Source: Alloprevotella sp.
GTDB taxonomy: Bacteria; Bacteroidota; Bacteroidia; Bacteroidales; Bacteroidaceae
Length of the DNA: 64,000 nt
NCBI GenBank assembly: GCA_017471505.1
Contig: JAFUTC010000002.1
Coordinates: forward strand, 30,951 to 94,950
Direction of reading: 5' to 3'
Positions 43,686 to 53,244 of this stretch are shown here, piece after piece; positions within the stretch are counted from its first letter, which is position 1, and each line of letters opens with the position of its first letter. The notes below the pieces were generated by a model, which was not told where the DNA came from, ran no database searches, and was given only the letters and a program-made list of their open reading frames with translations. Both the position numbers and the translations under genes were made by a program.

Positions 43686-45323
43686 ATGATATACACCTAC
43701 AGCCTGCGACTGTCGCCCGACATGGCCTATCAGTCGGATAAACTCGAAGCCTACATTGCCCGCGAAAAAGGCATTGATGCCCGTACGATAAAAGCCGTTC
43801 GCATCGTCCGCCGCAACATTGACGCGCGCCAACGCCATATTTTTGTCAACCTCGAAGTCGAGGTTTTTGTCAACGAAGAACCTCCCACCCAATGGTTCGA
43901 ACCAATAGTCTATCCCGATGTGTCGGGCAAACCGGCCGTCATAGTAGTGGGCGCCGGACCTGGCGGCTTGTTTGCGGCACTCCGCCTTATCGAACTGGGC
44001 TGCAAGCCTATTGTCGTGGAACGCGGAAAAGACGTCCACGCTCGCCGCAAGGACATTGCGCTCATCAGCCGTACGCAGCAGGTCGACCCCAATAGCAACT
44101 ACGCATTCGGCGAGGGCGGAGCGGGCGCTTACTCGGACGGAAAACTGAACACCAGGAGCAAGAAACGCGGCGACACAAAGAAAATACTCCGCGTGTTCTG
44201 CCAATTTGGCGCCAGCACAAACATTCTGGCCGATTCGCACCCGCACATCGGCACGGACAGACTTCCACGCGTCATCGAGAATATGCGCAACCAGATTATC
44301 CAAAGCGGAGGCGAAGTTTACTTTGAGACCCGCTTCGACGGCTTTATCTGTCAGGGCGACCGCATAGTGGGCATCCACACGGCCAACGGCAAGACGTTTC
44401 GCGGACCCGTGATTCTGGCTACGGGCCACTCGGCACGCGACGTCTTCACCTACCTACACGACAACCACATTGAAATTGAGGCCAAGTCCATAGCAGTGGG
44501 CGTTCGCCTAGAGCACCCGTCGGTGCTTATCGATAGGCTGCAATACCATAGTCCTATGGGTCGCGGCCGCTACCTGCCTGCCGCCGAGTATTCAATAGTG
44601 GCGCAGGTCGAGGGGCGAGGCGTTTACAGTTTTTGCATGTGCCCCGGCGGATTTGTCGTACCTGCGGCAAGCGGTCCGAACCAACTGGTGGTTAACGGTA
44701 TGAGCCCGTCGCACCGCAACTCGGCCTGGTCGAACAGCGGCATAGTGGTAGAAACCCGCGTCGAGGACCTTGCCGGCGAACTGAAGCCATTTATGGATTC
44801 CATGAAGCAAGATGAGCGTTTCGCCGATACGCATAGCGGCGCATTCGAACCAGACAATCCGCTGCAACTCATGTATATGCAGGAAGCCCTCGAACAAATC
44901 TGCTGGCAACAGGCAGGTTTCAGCCAACGCGCCCCTTCCCAGCGCATGACCGACTTTGTAAGCAACCGATTGAGCGCAGACCTTCCTTCGTCCAGTTATG
45001 CCCCGGGCCAGATAGCCTCTCCCCTGCATTTCTGGATGCCCGACTTCTTCACCAATCGACTACAGAACGCCTTCATCGTATTCAATAAACGACAGCGGGG
45101 ATTCTTGTCGAAAGAGGCAGCTCTATTGGCCATTGAGACACGAACCTCCTCGCCCGTCAGAATCCTACGCAACCGCGAAACCTATCAGCACATCCGACTC
45201 GAAGGACTATTCCCCTGTGGCGAAGGTGCGGGCTATGCTGGCGGCATCGTATCGGCCGCTGTCGACGGAGAAGCCTGCGCCGATATGGCCGCGACCTATA
45301 TCGCAGAAACACCGCAGGCATAG
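43686..45323 (+). CDS. FAD-dependent dehydrogenase (COG2509-like)
   Basis: The 545-residue protein starts with a domain of about 80 residues (YSLRLSPDMAYQSDKLEAYIAREKGI ... RRNIDARQRHIFVNLEVEVFV), then the Rossmann dinucleotide motif VVGAGPGGLFAALRLIELG (GxGxxG) and the family block NYAFGEGGAGAYSDGKLNTRSK. ILATGHSARDVF and a C-terminal GEGAGYAGGIVSAAVDGE complete the FAD site. Such proteins are widespread and uncharacterised; the substrate is unknown. It lies 19 bp after radA and may share its transcript. Confidence 0.9.
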   Translation: MIYTYSLRLSPDMAYQSDKLEAYIAREKGIDARTIKAVRIVRRNIDARQRHIFVNLEVEVFVNEEPPTQWFEPIVYPDVSGKPAVIVVGAGPGGLFAALRLIELGCKPIVVERGKDVHARRKDIALISRTQQVDPNSNYAFGEGGAGAYSDGKLNTRSKKRGDTKKILRVFCQFGASTNILADSHPHIGTDRLPRVIENMRNQIIQSGGEVYFETRFDGFICQGDRIVGIHTANGKTFRGPVILATGHSARDVFTYLHDNHIEIEAKSIAVGVRLEHPSVLIDRLQYHSPMGRGRYLPAAEYSIVAQVEGRGVYSFCMCPGGFVVPAASGPNQLVVNGMSPSHRNSAWSNSGIVVETRVEDLAGELKPFMDSMKQDERFADTHSGAFEPDNPLQLMYMQEALEQICWQQAGFSQRAPSQRMTDFVSNRLSADLPSSSYAPGQIASPLHFWMPDFFTNRLQNAFIVFNKRQRGFLSKEAALLAIETRTSSPVRILRNRETYQHIRLEGLFPCGEGAGYAGGIVSAAVDGEACADMAATYIAETPQA

Positions 45324-45363
45324 GCAACGCCATTATGCCACCCACACAAAAACCAGTTCTATT

Positions 45364-45395
45364 TTTGCCCATAAATAGCAAATCCACTACTTTTG
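45364..45395 (+). promoter_or_regulatory. Consensus promoter of nucleotidyltransferase gene
   Basis: TTTG (45364-45367), 20 bp, TACTTTTG (45388-45395): full match to the Bacteroidota consensus, 45 bp before the ATG at 45441. Confidence 0.8.
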
Positions 45396-45440
45396 CTATA
45401 CATTCAAACCATTGCACAAAACTATAAACACATAACAACT

Positions 45441-46352
45441 ATGAAACCAACCCTATTCTTATTGGCCGCAGGCATGGGAAGCCGCTACGGAGGACTCAAA
45501 CAGTTGGACGGCCTCGGACCACACGGAGAAACCATCATGGACTATAGCATCTACGACGCTATCAATGCCGGATTTGGCAAACTCGTATTTGTCATCCGCA
45601 AGGACTTTGAGGAAGACTTCCGTCAGAAAGTGTTGTCGAAATACGAGTCAAAGATTCCGTGCGAAGTCGTATTCCAATCGCTCGACGCCCTGCCAGAAGG
45701 ATTTTCGGTTCCTAATGGAAGAACGAAACCCTGGGGCACTAACCACGCGGTCCTAATGGGTAAGGACGCCATTAAAGAGCCTTTTGCCGTCATTAACTGC
45801 GACGATTTCTACGACAGAGACGCTTATCGCGTCATGGCACAGTTCCTCAGCAATCTGCCAGAGGGTTCCACCAGAAAATATGCCATGGTCGGCTTCCGCG
45901 TGGGTAACACGCTGTCCGAAAGCGGTACGGTAAGTCGCGGTGTCTGCGAGAAAAACGACAACAACCTACTCACGTCGGTCGTTGAGCGTACGAAAATCAA
46001 ACGCATTGACGGAGTTGTAAAATTCCTGGACGAAGAAGAAAATTGGCAGGCTATTTCCGACGACACGCCAGTCTCTATGAATTTCTGGGGCTTTACTCCA
46101 GATTACTTCGCACATAGTGAAGCCTACTTCAAGACCTTCCTTTCCGACCCGAAGAACCAGGAAAATCTGAAAAGCGAGTTCTTTATTCCCCTGATGGTCG
46201 ATACGCTCATCCGACAGGGTAAGGCAACCTGCGAAGTGCTCGATACGACCAGCAAATGGTTCGGTGTAACCTATCCGGAAGACCGTCCCGAGGTGGTAGA
46301 GAAGTTCGAAAAACTCCACGCCGATAAGATTTATCCCGAAAAGATGTTCTAA
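45441..46352 (+). CDS. Sugar-phosphate nucleotidyltransferase
   Basis: The 303-residue protein starts with the NTP-binding motif FLLAAGMGSRYGGLKQLDGLG (GxGxRxGGxKQ), followed by GETIMDYSIYDA and the metal-binding INCDDFYD. These are features of nucleotidyltransferases that join a sugar phosphate to NTP. The variant with YGGLKQ is not a close match to glucose-1-phosphate uridylyltransferase, so the sugar is unknown. The ATG at 45441 sits at the family N-terminus; upstream codons lie between promoter and start. Confidence 0.88.
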   Translation: MKPTLFLLAAGMGSRYGGLKQLDGLGPHGETIMDYSIYDAINAGFGKLVFVIRKDFEEDFRQKVLSKYESKIPCEVVFQSLDALPEGFSVPNGRTKPWGTNHAVLMGKDAIKEPFAVINCDDFYDRDAYRVMAQFLSNLPEGSTRKYAMVGFRVGNTLSESGTVSRGVCEKNDNNLLTSVVERTKIKRIDGVVKFLDEEENWQAISDDTPVSMNFWGFTPDYFAHSEAYFKTFLSDPKNQENLKSEFFIPLMVDTLIRQGKATCEVLDTTSKWFGVTYPEDRPEVVEKFEKLHADKIYPEKMF

Positions 46353-46372
46353 ACCGAATCATCCCATAAAGC

Positions 46373-46408
46373 AACGTCCCCGGCTCATTGTGAGTCGGGG
46401 ACGTTTTC
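46373..46408. terminator. Bidirectional terminator
   Basis: AACGTCCCCGGCTCA pairs with TGAGTCGGGGACGTT (one mismatch) around a three-base loop, followed by TTT. It separates the nucleotidyltransferase gene from the converging transglutaminase-like gene. Confidence 0.85.
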
Positions 46409-46438
46409 GTATCGGGCCATCCCGTCCGCACGGCCTTT

Positions 46439-49108
46439 CTACAGTTGCGATATGACCCTACGCAGTTGCGAGCCAATTCCGATGGTATAGCCCTGCACTC
46501 CGAAGACAATTCGATTAAAGGAGTCGGCCACTACTATAGCGGGCAACTGTTTGGCACGGACCCATTCATTGGCAAGCACGTCGGCCACACTGGCTCCATT
46601 AAGGTCGATGCCAAACCGAACGTTCTTCGGCAGGTTGGGATATTCCGACCTGCGGTTTTCAAAGGCCTTATAGTCGGCTTCGTTAGGAAACAGCAGCAAA
46701 ATAGTACGCCCCCAGGCCTCAAGTGCTTCCTTTTCCTGCTCAAGGTCATGGAGCAGATGGGTTGAAGGTTCGTCGGAGGCTTTTAGCAGTCCCACTACAA
46801 AGAAACCTCGGCCCGTGGTCGAGAGAACAGACTTCTCCGCACCGCTTTCAATGTCGTAGTAAAGATTTTCAGCATTGTACGAACCGATGACGCTGACTTT
46901 TCGGTCGTCGCGATTGAGTTGCAGGCTCACGGTCGTATCGTGCCGGAGTGCAAATGCCGACACGTGCGCCAACACGCTACCACTTGCCAGGCGCGTGCCG
47001 CTTATCAGAAAATAATTTCCCTTTTCCACCGGCGCACCCGACTGGAATGTCGATTCGCAGGTAGCTTCCTCGGGATACTCCAACAGTTGCGGCTGCCCGT
47101 TCTCCAATCGGCACAGCGTGAAATGCGTATAGTATTTGGGATTGGTCACGACATCGGTGGGTGCGAAAGCCAGTTTCAGTCCGGCCGCATCCACCTTCGC
47201 GCCGACCTCCTTATGCTCGAACTCCACCGTACGCCATCCGTCGGCAAAATAGGCTACGCGCCCGGTCACTTCGTCAATGCGGGCGGGAAGTCCCACGGTG
47301 CGAGCCAGCGCCACAAAGAACAACTGCTTCGAATACGAGTCGATAGGCAACATTCGGGCGGCTCTTTCGGGCCATACATTTATATAGCGGGTGCTTTCGT
47401 CGGTGGGCAGAGTCGGCCACATATTCACGAAATCCACCACCTTCGTCGGATGCTGCCGAAGCATTGTGCGGATGTCTTGCGGAATGGAGTCGCAGAAAGC
47501 CCGGCGCCAGTCGGAGAGGCTTTCCATGGCAATGCGTGGCGACAGCACATACTTGCGGACCATCTGCCCATAGTCGTCGAGCGGCAGGTCAAGCGAATCG
47601 GTCAGTTCCTGACTCTCAAGCACCGCCATGTGCCCCGCAACGGTTTCTTCGGGTAGGTCGCGCAGGTCTTTCTCTGTCAGGGTTTCCAGCAAGTCTAAGA
47701 GCCAAATGCGCTCCTCCTGTCGGATGCCGCAGAAGGTCAGCGAAGTCGGCTGGCCCCATTGTGCCAGCATTCGAAATAGGCTGTCGTAGTTGCCTTTGCT
47801 GTTATGTATCAGCGGAATCACCCGGTCGGAGGGGTAGCCGTACTTATGGCAGAACCGCGCAATTGCCTTGTCTGTCGGAAACGAAGCCACGTATTTGGCC
47901 CGCAATGCATCCTCCTCGGCCAGCCGCTTGTTGCACGCCGTCTGAGCCTTGGCGTCGACCACCGGCAGACTATTCGACTCGGGCGGCGGAACGATTTCCA
48001 GGTCGGTTTCATAGGCATCGCCGTCGCGATGGCTGAGGGCCACGACGACCGTATCTTCCCGCCCGACGCTTACCTTCTCGAATCCGTATGTGCCATCCTT
48101 CGAGGCCCACACAATCATATCGCCCCTGCCGGCAAGCATACTAGCCGTGCCGTCGGAAGCGGTCTTTGTCTGGAAAACCGGGTAGAACTCCGCATAGTTA
48201 TAAAGGCGGAAACTGACGGAAGCATCGGGCACGGCCGTCCCCTTTCCGTCCACCACTTTCACATAGGCACGCGCGACGGGGGCATAGTTCTCCGTCACGT
48301 TGATAGTAGTCTGCCGCTCTTTCTGAACGATGACGTCCTCCGGCCCCTTATAGCGGCCAAGCACCGTCGTATTCATCAACATTCCGCGAGCAGCCGGCTG
48401 GTTGAACCAAGCCACATCCAGTTGCGGAGCAGGTTCGCAGGCTCCCATAAAATGCCACTTTCCGTCAATCCATGCCTCCACCCACGCATGATTATCATCG
48501 GTGTGGGCCCAACGAGGGGTGTAAACCTGCCGGGCAGGGATGCCCACGGCTCGAAGTGCGGCCACCGTGAGCGTAGATTCCTCGCCACAGCGCCCGGTAG
48601 CGGTCTTCAGACTGGTAAGCGGCGACGACGTGCGTGCGTCACTGGGCTGGTAGGTCAGATGTTCGTGGCACCAGTGGTTTACTTCGAGGGCGGCCTCGGC
48701 CATACTGAGTCCTTTCACTCTTGCAGCCAGTTCGTCGTAGTAAAGTTCGCGAAATCGGTCCAAGTGTTCGTTGTTCACTCGGATGGGCAGCACAAAGTGA
48801 AACCACTCCCTGTCCGGCACACTGGCAGCCCACGCCGTCGCGTGGCGGGCACGGACTGACGCGGCGGTCTGCTTCAGGTAGAAGTCGGCCGGATAGTTGA
48901 GCACGTCGGGCCAGGCCATGTAGGCATAGAGGAAAACAATGGCATCGCGCTGTTCGCCTGAGGTGGCGGCTTGCAATGCCTCGAAAACCGTCGATATGCG
49001 AGTCGATTCGTAACGGCCGACAAAGTCGCGGTAGTATTCCATAGTGGGCTGGGCCGACAGCCGAAGACTGATTGTCAGCAGCAGGCAGAAAAAGGTGCGT
49101 CGGAGCAT
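46439..49108 (-). CDS. Secreted transglutaminase-like protein
   Basis: The 889-residue protein has a signal peptide ending near RLSAQP. A transglutaminase-like core lies around residues 150-230: TATGRCGEESTLTVAALRAVGIPARQVYTPRWAHTDDNHAWVEAWIDGKWHFMGACEP, with the Cys-His-Asp triad. Beta-sandwich regions follow, with NVTENYAPVARAYVKVVDGKGTAVPDASVSF reminiscent of a carboxypeptidase-regulatory-like domain, and a C-terminal thioredoxin-like region. Bacterial members often act as proteases or amidases and not as cross-linkers; the substrate is unknown. It diverges from the GHL10-type gene. Confidence 0.87.
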   Translation of the reverse strand: MLRRTFFCLLLTISLRLSAQPTMEYYRDFVGRYESTRISTVFEALQAATSGEQRDAIVFLYAYMAWPDVLNYPADFYLKQTAASVRARHATAWAASVPDREWFHFVLPIRVNNEHLDRFRELYYDELAARVKGLSMAEAALEVNHWCHEHLTYQPSDARTSSPLTSLKTATGRCGEESTLTVAALRAVGIPARQVYTPRWAHTDDNHAWVEAWIDGKWHFMGACEPAPQLDVAWFNQPAARGMLMNTTVLGRYKGPEDVIVQKERQTTINVTENYAPVARAYVKVVDGKGTAVPDASVSFRLYNYAEFYPVFQTKTASDGTASMLAGRGDMIVWASKDGTYGFEKVSVGREDTVVVALSHRDGDAYETDLEIVPPPESNSLPVVDAKAQTACNKRLAEEDALRAKYVASFPTDKAIARFCHKYGYPSDRVIPLIHNSKGNYDSLFRMLAQWGQPTSLTFCGIRQEERIWLLDLLETLTEKDLRDLPEETVAGHMAVLESQELTDSLDLPLDDYGQMVRKYVLSPRIAMESLSDWRRAFCDSIPQDIRTMLRQHPTKVVDFVNMWPTLPTDESTRYINVWPERAARMLPIDSYSKQLFFVALARTVGLPARIDEVTGRVAYFADGWRTVEFEHKEVGAKVDAAGLKLAFAPTDVVTNPKYYTHFTLCRLENGQPQLLEYPEEATCESTFQSGAPVEKGNYFLISGTRLASGSVLAHVSAFALRHDTTVSLQLNRDDRKVSVIGSYNAENLYYDIESGAEKSVLSTTGRGFFVVGLLKASDEPSTHLLHDLEQEKEALEAWGRTILLLFPNEADYKAFENRRSEYPNLPKNVRFGIDLNGASVADVLANEWVRAKQLPAIVVADSFNRIVFGVQGYTIGIGSQLRRVISQL

Positions 49109-49188
49109 AGCGGTGGGTTTTTAGATGTTTCTGCGAATTTATAGAATAATCGAATAATGGAAAAGTACTGATATAGCGCAATTTTTTC

Positions 49189-49196
49189 TAATTTCG
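49189..49196 (+). promoter_or_regulatory. Possible -7 element TAATTTCG
   Basis: One base from TAnnTTTG, 46 bp before the ATG at 49243, in the divergent gap between the transglutaminase-like and hydrolase genes. Confidence 0.45.
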
Positions 49197-49242
49197 CAGT
49201 CATATTGCCGTATGGCATCCTTCAATTAACATACTCTACCGA

Positions 49243-50766
49243 ATGAAACGAACCGTTGTTTTTCTGCTCACCCTGCTCTTCTCGCTCAGTCTCTATGCCC
49301 AACTCCCCCAGCCCAAGCGCGAATTCCGCGGTGCCTGGATTCAAATGATTAACGGGCAGTTCATGGGAATGGACCGCGACCAGATGCAGCAGAATCTGAC
49401 CCACCAACTCGACGAATTGAAAGCCTGCCGGGTCAACACCATTATCTTTCAGGTGCGTGGCGAGGCCGACGCGATGTATGCCAGTCAGTTGGAGCCGTGG
49501 ACACGCTTTCTCTCTGGTCAGCAGGGCGTGGCGCCGAACCCCTACTGGGACCCGTTGGAATGGATGATAAAGGAGTGCCACCGTCGCGGTATGGAACTGC
49601 ACGCCTGGATAAATCCGTATCGTGCAAAGACTAAGACAACCAACCAGTTGGCCACTTCTCACCCCTACAACAAGCATCCTGAGCGATTTTTCGCCTACGA
49701 CAATCTGCTGCTCTTTAATCCGGGCTTGCAAGAAAACCGCGACTACATCTGCCAAGTCGTTGCCGACATCGTGTCGCGCTACGATATCGACGGACTGCAT
49801 ATTGACGACTATTTCTACCCCTATCCCAACGGCACGCCGTTGCCCGATGCCGACACGTTCAAGGCGCATAGCAACGGATTTACCGACATTGCCGACTGGC
49901 GCCGCTATAATGTCAATCTGCTCATCCGTCAGATTCATGCCACCATCAAGCAAATCAAGCCGTGGGTGGCTTTCGGCGTCTCGCCCTTCGGCATCTACCA
50001 CAATTCCAAAACCACCAACAGCACGCAAGGCGGGGTTAATCTGCCAGGCTCAGCCACCAACGGACTGCAAAACTACGACGACCTGTACGCCGACATATTG
50101 TATTGGACGCAACAAGGCTGGTGCGACTACCTCGTACCGCAGTTGTACTGGGAAATAGGCCACAAGGCGGCCGACTACACTACGCTGGTGAAGTGGTGGA
50201 GTAAGCATGTGGACAACTGCCCGCTCATAGTGGGTCAGGACATAGAGCGCAGCGTACGCGCAAAAGACCTGAACAATCCGCAGATAAACCAGTTGCCCGA
50301 AAAGTTCCGCCTGCAGCGCACCTTGCCCCACATTCAGGGAAATTGCCTATGGTACAGTGCCGCCGTCGTACGCAACGAGGGAAATGCGGCCGTGGCCCTG
50401 AAGGAAATGTTCCAGTCCGAATACGCTTTGCCTATAGCCTACGACAACGACCATAAGCGCCTCCCCGCAAAGGTGAAGAGTCTGGGACTGCACAACAAGG
50501 ACGGCAAACTATATCTCTACTGGTTGCCGCCAAAGTATAAGAATGTGGCTCAGGAGGCCGTGAAGTATGTGGTCTATTGCTTTGGCAAGGGCGAGAAAAT
50601 CGACCTCGGACGCAACGACCGCATTATTGCCGTCACTCCCACCAACGTGCTCGACATCAGTACCTATGCACAAAACGGGCCGCAGACCTATGTAGTGACT
50701 GCCTTCGACCGTATGCGCCACGAGTCGAAGCCTGCAAAGGTCAAGTACAAACCTCAGACGCGCTGA
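49243..50766 (+). CDS. Family 10-like glycosylhydrolase (GHL10 / DUF187)
   Basis: The 507-residue secreted protein has a signal peptide (TVVFLLTLLFSLSLYAQ) and the GHL10 domain: KREFRGAWIQMINGQF, NTIIFQVRGEADAMY, MELHAWINPYR, DIVSRYDIDGLHIDDYFYPYP and WVAFGVSPFGIY. The barrel is related to glycoside hydrolases, and the acidic pair in DGLHIDDYFYP is likely part of the active site. A C-terminal fibronectin-like domain (about residues 410-507) follows. E. coli YngK/DigH of this family cleaves denuded peptidoglycan glycans, so a cell-wall role is possible. Confidence 0.9.
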   Translation: MKRTVVFLLTLLFSLSLYAQLPQPKREFRGAWIQMINGQFMGMDRDQMQQNLTHQLDELKACRVNTIIFQVRGEADAMYASQLEPWTRFLSGQQGVAPNPYWDPLEWMIKECHRRGMELHAWINPYRAKTKTTNQLATSHPYNKHPERFFAYDNLLLFNPGLQENRDYICQVVADIVSRYDIDGLHIDDYFYPYPNGTPLPDADTFKAHSNGFTDIADWRRYNVNLLIRQIHATIKQIKPWVAFGVSPFGIYHNSKTTNSTQGGVNLPGSATNGLQNYDDLYADILYWTQQGWCDYLVPQLYWEIGHKAADYTTLVKWWSKHVDNCPLIVGQDIERSVRAKDLNNPQINQLPEKFRLQRTLPHIQGNCLWYSAAVVRNEGNAAVALKEMFQSEYALPIAYDNDHKRLPAKVKSLGLHNKDGKLYLYWLPPKYKNVAQEAVKYVVYCFGKGEKIDLGRNDRIIAVTPTNVLDISTYAQNGPQTYVVTAFDRMRHESKPAKVKYKPQTR

Positions 50767-50786
50767 CGCAAATAGCATCTACGCAC

Positions 50787-50826
50787 AAGCGCCTCCTTTT
50801 CGGCTGAAAGGGAGGCGCTTTTTTGC
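50787..50826. terminator. Bidirectional terminator
   Basis: AAGCGCCTCCTTT pairs with AAAGGGAGGCGCTT (one bulge), followed by TTTTT. It lies between converging GHL10-type and sulfatase genes. Confidence 0.85.
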
Positions 50827-50841
50827 AGGCGGCACCATGGC

Positions 50842-52365
50842 CTATCGTCCCTGCAGAGTGCGGTTGAGTTGCTGCATCATGCGGTTCACCACCTTGGGGT
50901 TCTTCTGCGCCAGGTTGACCCCTTCGTAGCGATAGCGGTCGATGTCGTAGAGTTGCGGCTCGGAGGAGTAGCCCAGTTCAATATGTGTTTGCCAGGCTTC
51001 CTTGGGTCCCTTGCTGGGCGGGATTAGTTTCCATCGGTCTTGCCGCATCACGATGCTGCGGTTGTTAGGCATGGTGAGCGCAAAGGGGCAGTTGCGGTGA
51101 CTTCGGCCCGTCATGACGGCCAACAGCGCACGGCTGTCGGGCAGTGCGTCGGCAGGTACCGACTGGTTCAATAGTTGTGCCAGCGAGCGCGACAGGTCGA
51201 TGTGCGAGGCAAGTGCGTCAGACGTGGTGCCGGCAGGCACTTTCCCCGGCCAATAGACGATGTACGGGACGGCCGAACCGCCTTCGTAGGCACTATACTT
51301 ACCGCCTCGATAGGGACCGCTGGGGTTGTGGCTACCGGCCAGTTCCCATGCGCGGTCGGCATAGCCGTCGTCGAGCACGGGCCCGTTGTCGCTGGTGATG
51401 ATAAGCAGGGTGTTTTGGTCGAGACCAAGCCGGCGGAGCGACTCGCTTATCTGCCCCACCGTCCAGTCGAATTGCAGGATGGCTTCGCCCCGTAGTCCCA
51501 TCGGCGAAGTGCCGCGGAACCGTTCGTTCGGCATACGCGGCACGTGCACATCGTTGGTGCACAGGTAGAGGAAAAAGGGTTCGGCGCGGTTTGCCTCTAT
51601 GTATCGCACGGCATGAGCCACAATCGAGTCGGCAATATCCTCGTCGCGCCACAGTGCATGCCCGCCGCCTTTCATATAACCTATGCGGCCTATGCCGTTG
51701 ACGATGGCCTGGTCGTGTCCGTGCGAGGAGCGCAGTTGCAGCATCTCGGGATGCTCGCGTGCAATAGGCTCGCCGGCGAACGGATGCTGATAACTGACGG
51801 AAATGGGCGCATTGGCGTCCCAGTCGCATACGCGGCCGTCCTCAATCCATACGCAGGGCACGCGGTCGGCCGTTGCCGCCATCAAATAGTGGTAGTCGAA
51901 CCCGATGTCGCGAGGGGTTATGTCGAGCGGAGCATTCCAGTCCTGCTCGCCGGTCTTGTCGCCCAGCCCCAGGTGCCATTTGCCTATGGCCGCGGTCTTA
52001 TAGCCGGCCTGTCTGAACAGTTCGGCCATGGTAAACTGACCGGGGCGTATGATCATGCCCGCATCACCCGGTGCCACGTCCGTGCCCGGTCGGCGGAAAG
52101 GATATTCGCCCGTGAGCAGCGCATAGCGCGACGGTGTGCTGGTAGAGGCGCACGCGTGCATGTCAGTAAAGCGCACGCCGTGCCGAGCCAGACTGTCCAC
52201 CACGGGCGTATGCACCCGCGTGGCTCCATAGCACGACAGGTCGCCGTAGCCCAGGTCGTCGGCCACAAGCAGTATGACGTTGGGACGCTCGGTGCGTTGG
52301 GCCCATCCGCAAGTGGCGGCCGCCAGTCCGCACCCCAAGAGCATGCCGTGTTTTCCTATTCTCAT
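50842..52365 (-). CDS. Arylsulfatase, serine type
   Basis: The 507-residue secreted enzyme has a signal peptide ending at GWAQR and the sulfatase fold: NVILLVADDLGYGDLSCYGA (two metal-binding Asp), the modification motif CASTSTPSRYALLTGEYP, GKWHLGLGD, and LLIITSDNGPVLDDGY (third and fourth metal ligands). Ser76 in STPSR is the residue to be converted to formylglycine, so this is a serine-type (S1 family) sulfatase that needs the anaerobic radical SAM maturase; no such gene is in the window. Substrates may be sulfated host glycans. Array E lies just upstream. Confidence 0.94.
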   Translation of the reverse strand: MRIGKHGMLLGCGLAAATCGWAQRTERPNVILLVADDLGYGDLSCYGATRVHTPVVDSLARHGVRFTDMHACASTSTPSRYALLTGEYPFRRPGTDVAPGDAGMIIRPGQFTMAELFRQAGYKTAAIGKWHLGLGDKTGEQDWNAPLDITPRDIGFDYHYLMAATADRVPCVWIEDGRVCDWDANAPISVSYQHPFAGEPIAREHPEMLQLRSSHGHDQAIVNGIGRIGYMKGGGHALWRDEDIADSIVAHAVRYIEANRAEPFFLYLCTNDVHVPRMPNERFRGTSPMGLRGEAILQFDWTVGQISESLRRLGLDQNTLLIITSDNGPVLDDGYADRAWELAGSHNPSGPYRGGKYSAYEGGSAVPYIVYWPGKVPAGTTSDALASHIDLSRSLAQLLNQSVPADALPDSRALLAVMTGRSHRNCPFALTMPNNRSIVMRQDRWKLIPPSKGPKEAWQTHIELGYSSEPQLYDIDRYRYEGVNLAQKNPKVVNRMMQQLNRTLQGR

Positions 52366-52413
52366 TTTTACCGTTCCTAATAGTTGGTTTTCAGCGTGTT
52401 ATGTGTTCCGAAA

Positions 52414-52518
52414 ATTGTATTATGGAATAAAATTATTGCATTATACAATTTCGAAATTCCATAATGCAATTTTCCGATTGTATAATGCAATTTTTTCGCG
52501 CAATTATGCCATTTTTCA
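52414..52518 (+). repeat. 21-bp phased palindrome array E (5 units)
   Basis: Units start at 52414, 52435, 52456, 52477 and 52498. Cores: ATTGTATTATGGAAT, ATTGCATTATACAAT, ATTCCATAATGCAAT, ATTGTATAATGCAAT, GCGCAATTATGCCAT. TTTTTC precedes the GC-starting last unit. Although both flanking genes (tdk and sulfatase) run on the minus strand, the array has the same plus orientation as the others. Confidence 0.92.
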
Positions 52519-52545
52519 GCCTTCGTATCGTGCTGATTGACAGCC

Positions 52546-53154
52546 TTATTCGTCGAACAGTTTTCCCTCGGTGGCCGACTGGGCCGAGAGGGTTTCGTTG
52601 TAGCAGTGGCGGCATAGGGGCTCGTACTCCTGCTTTTCGCCGAGCAACACCTGCTTGTCGCCGGCCACGATACGGTGGGAGATGTGGGCCAGACTACCAC
52701 AACGCACGCAAATTGCATGCACCTTGGTCACTTCCTCGGCGATGGCGAGCAACGCGGGCATCGGACCGAACGGCTTGCCAAGGAAATCCATGTCGAGGCC
52801 TGCCACGATGACGCGCTTGCCGCGATTTGCCAATTCGTTGCATACGCTGACCAGCGAATCGTCGAAGAATTGTGCCTCGTCAATGCCTACTACCTCGGCC
52901 TCGGAAGCCAGCAGCAGGATGCTCTGAGGCGAATCGACAGGCGTTGAAGGGATATGCTTGCTGTCGTGAGAGACTACGTCTTCCTCCGAATAGCGCGTGT
53001 CGACGGTGGGCTTATATATTTCGACGCGCTGACGCGCAAACTGGGCGCGACGAAGGCGGCGTATGAGTTCTTCGGTCTTGCCCGAGAACATGGAACCGCA
53101 CACCACCTCAATGCGACCGCGCAAATTGGTTTCTTCTTGGAACACTGAGTGCAT
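52546..53154 (-). CDS. tdk: Thymidine kinase
   Basis: Tdk phosphorylates thymidine to dTMP with ATP, the salvage counterpart of thyA. The 202-residue type II enzyme has P-loop [14 protein letters not shown] (about residues 20-33), DEAQFFDD (Walker B), a flexible loop with [13 protein letters not shown], and the structural zinc site with Cys residues in CVRCG and CRHC. It diverges from argR; the two start codons are 143 bp apart. Confidence 0.96.
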   Translation of the reverse strand: MHSVFQEETNLRGRIEVVCGSMFSGKTEELIRRLRRAQFARQRVEIYKPTVDTRYSEEDVVSHDSKHIPSTPVDSPQSILLLASEAEVVGIDEAQFFDDSLVSVCNELANRGKRVIVAGLDMDFLGKPFGPMPALLAIAEEVTKVHAICVRCGSLAHISHRIVAGDKQVLLGEKQEYEPLCRHCYNETLSAQSATEGKLFDE

Positions 53155-53203
53155 AAGTGGTTCGAATGGATTGATTACATAAGCAAAGATAAAAAAATCT
53201 CAA

Positions 53204-53218
53204 ATTGCATTATGCAAT
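53204..53218. repeat. Solo palindrome ATTGCATTATGCAAT in tdk-argR gap
   Basis: This copy is a perfect dyad apart from its central base and lies in the divergent promoter region, 27 bp before the argR -7 element. No second unit follows at 21 bp. Confidence 0.75.
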
Positions 53219-53244
53219 ATGCCTATAATTATTATCAAAAAAAT

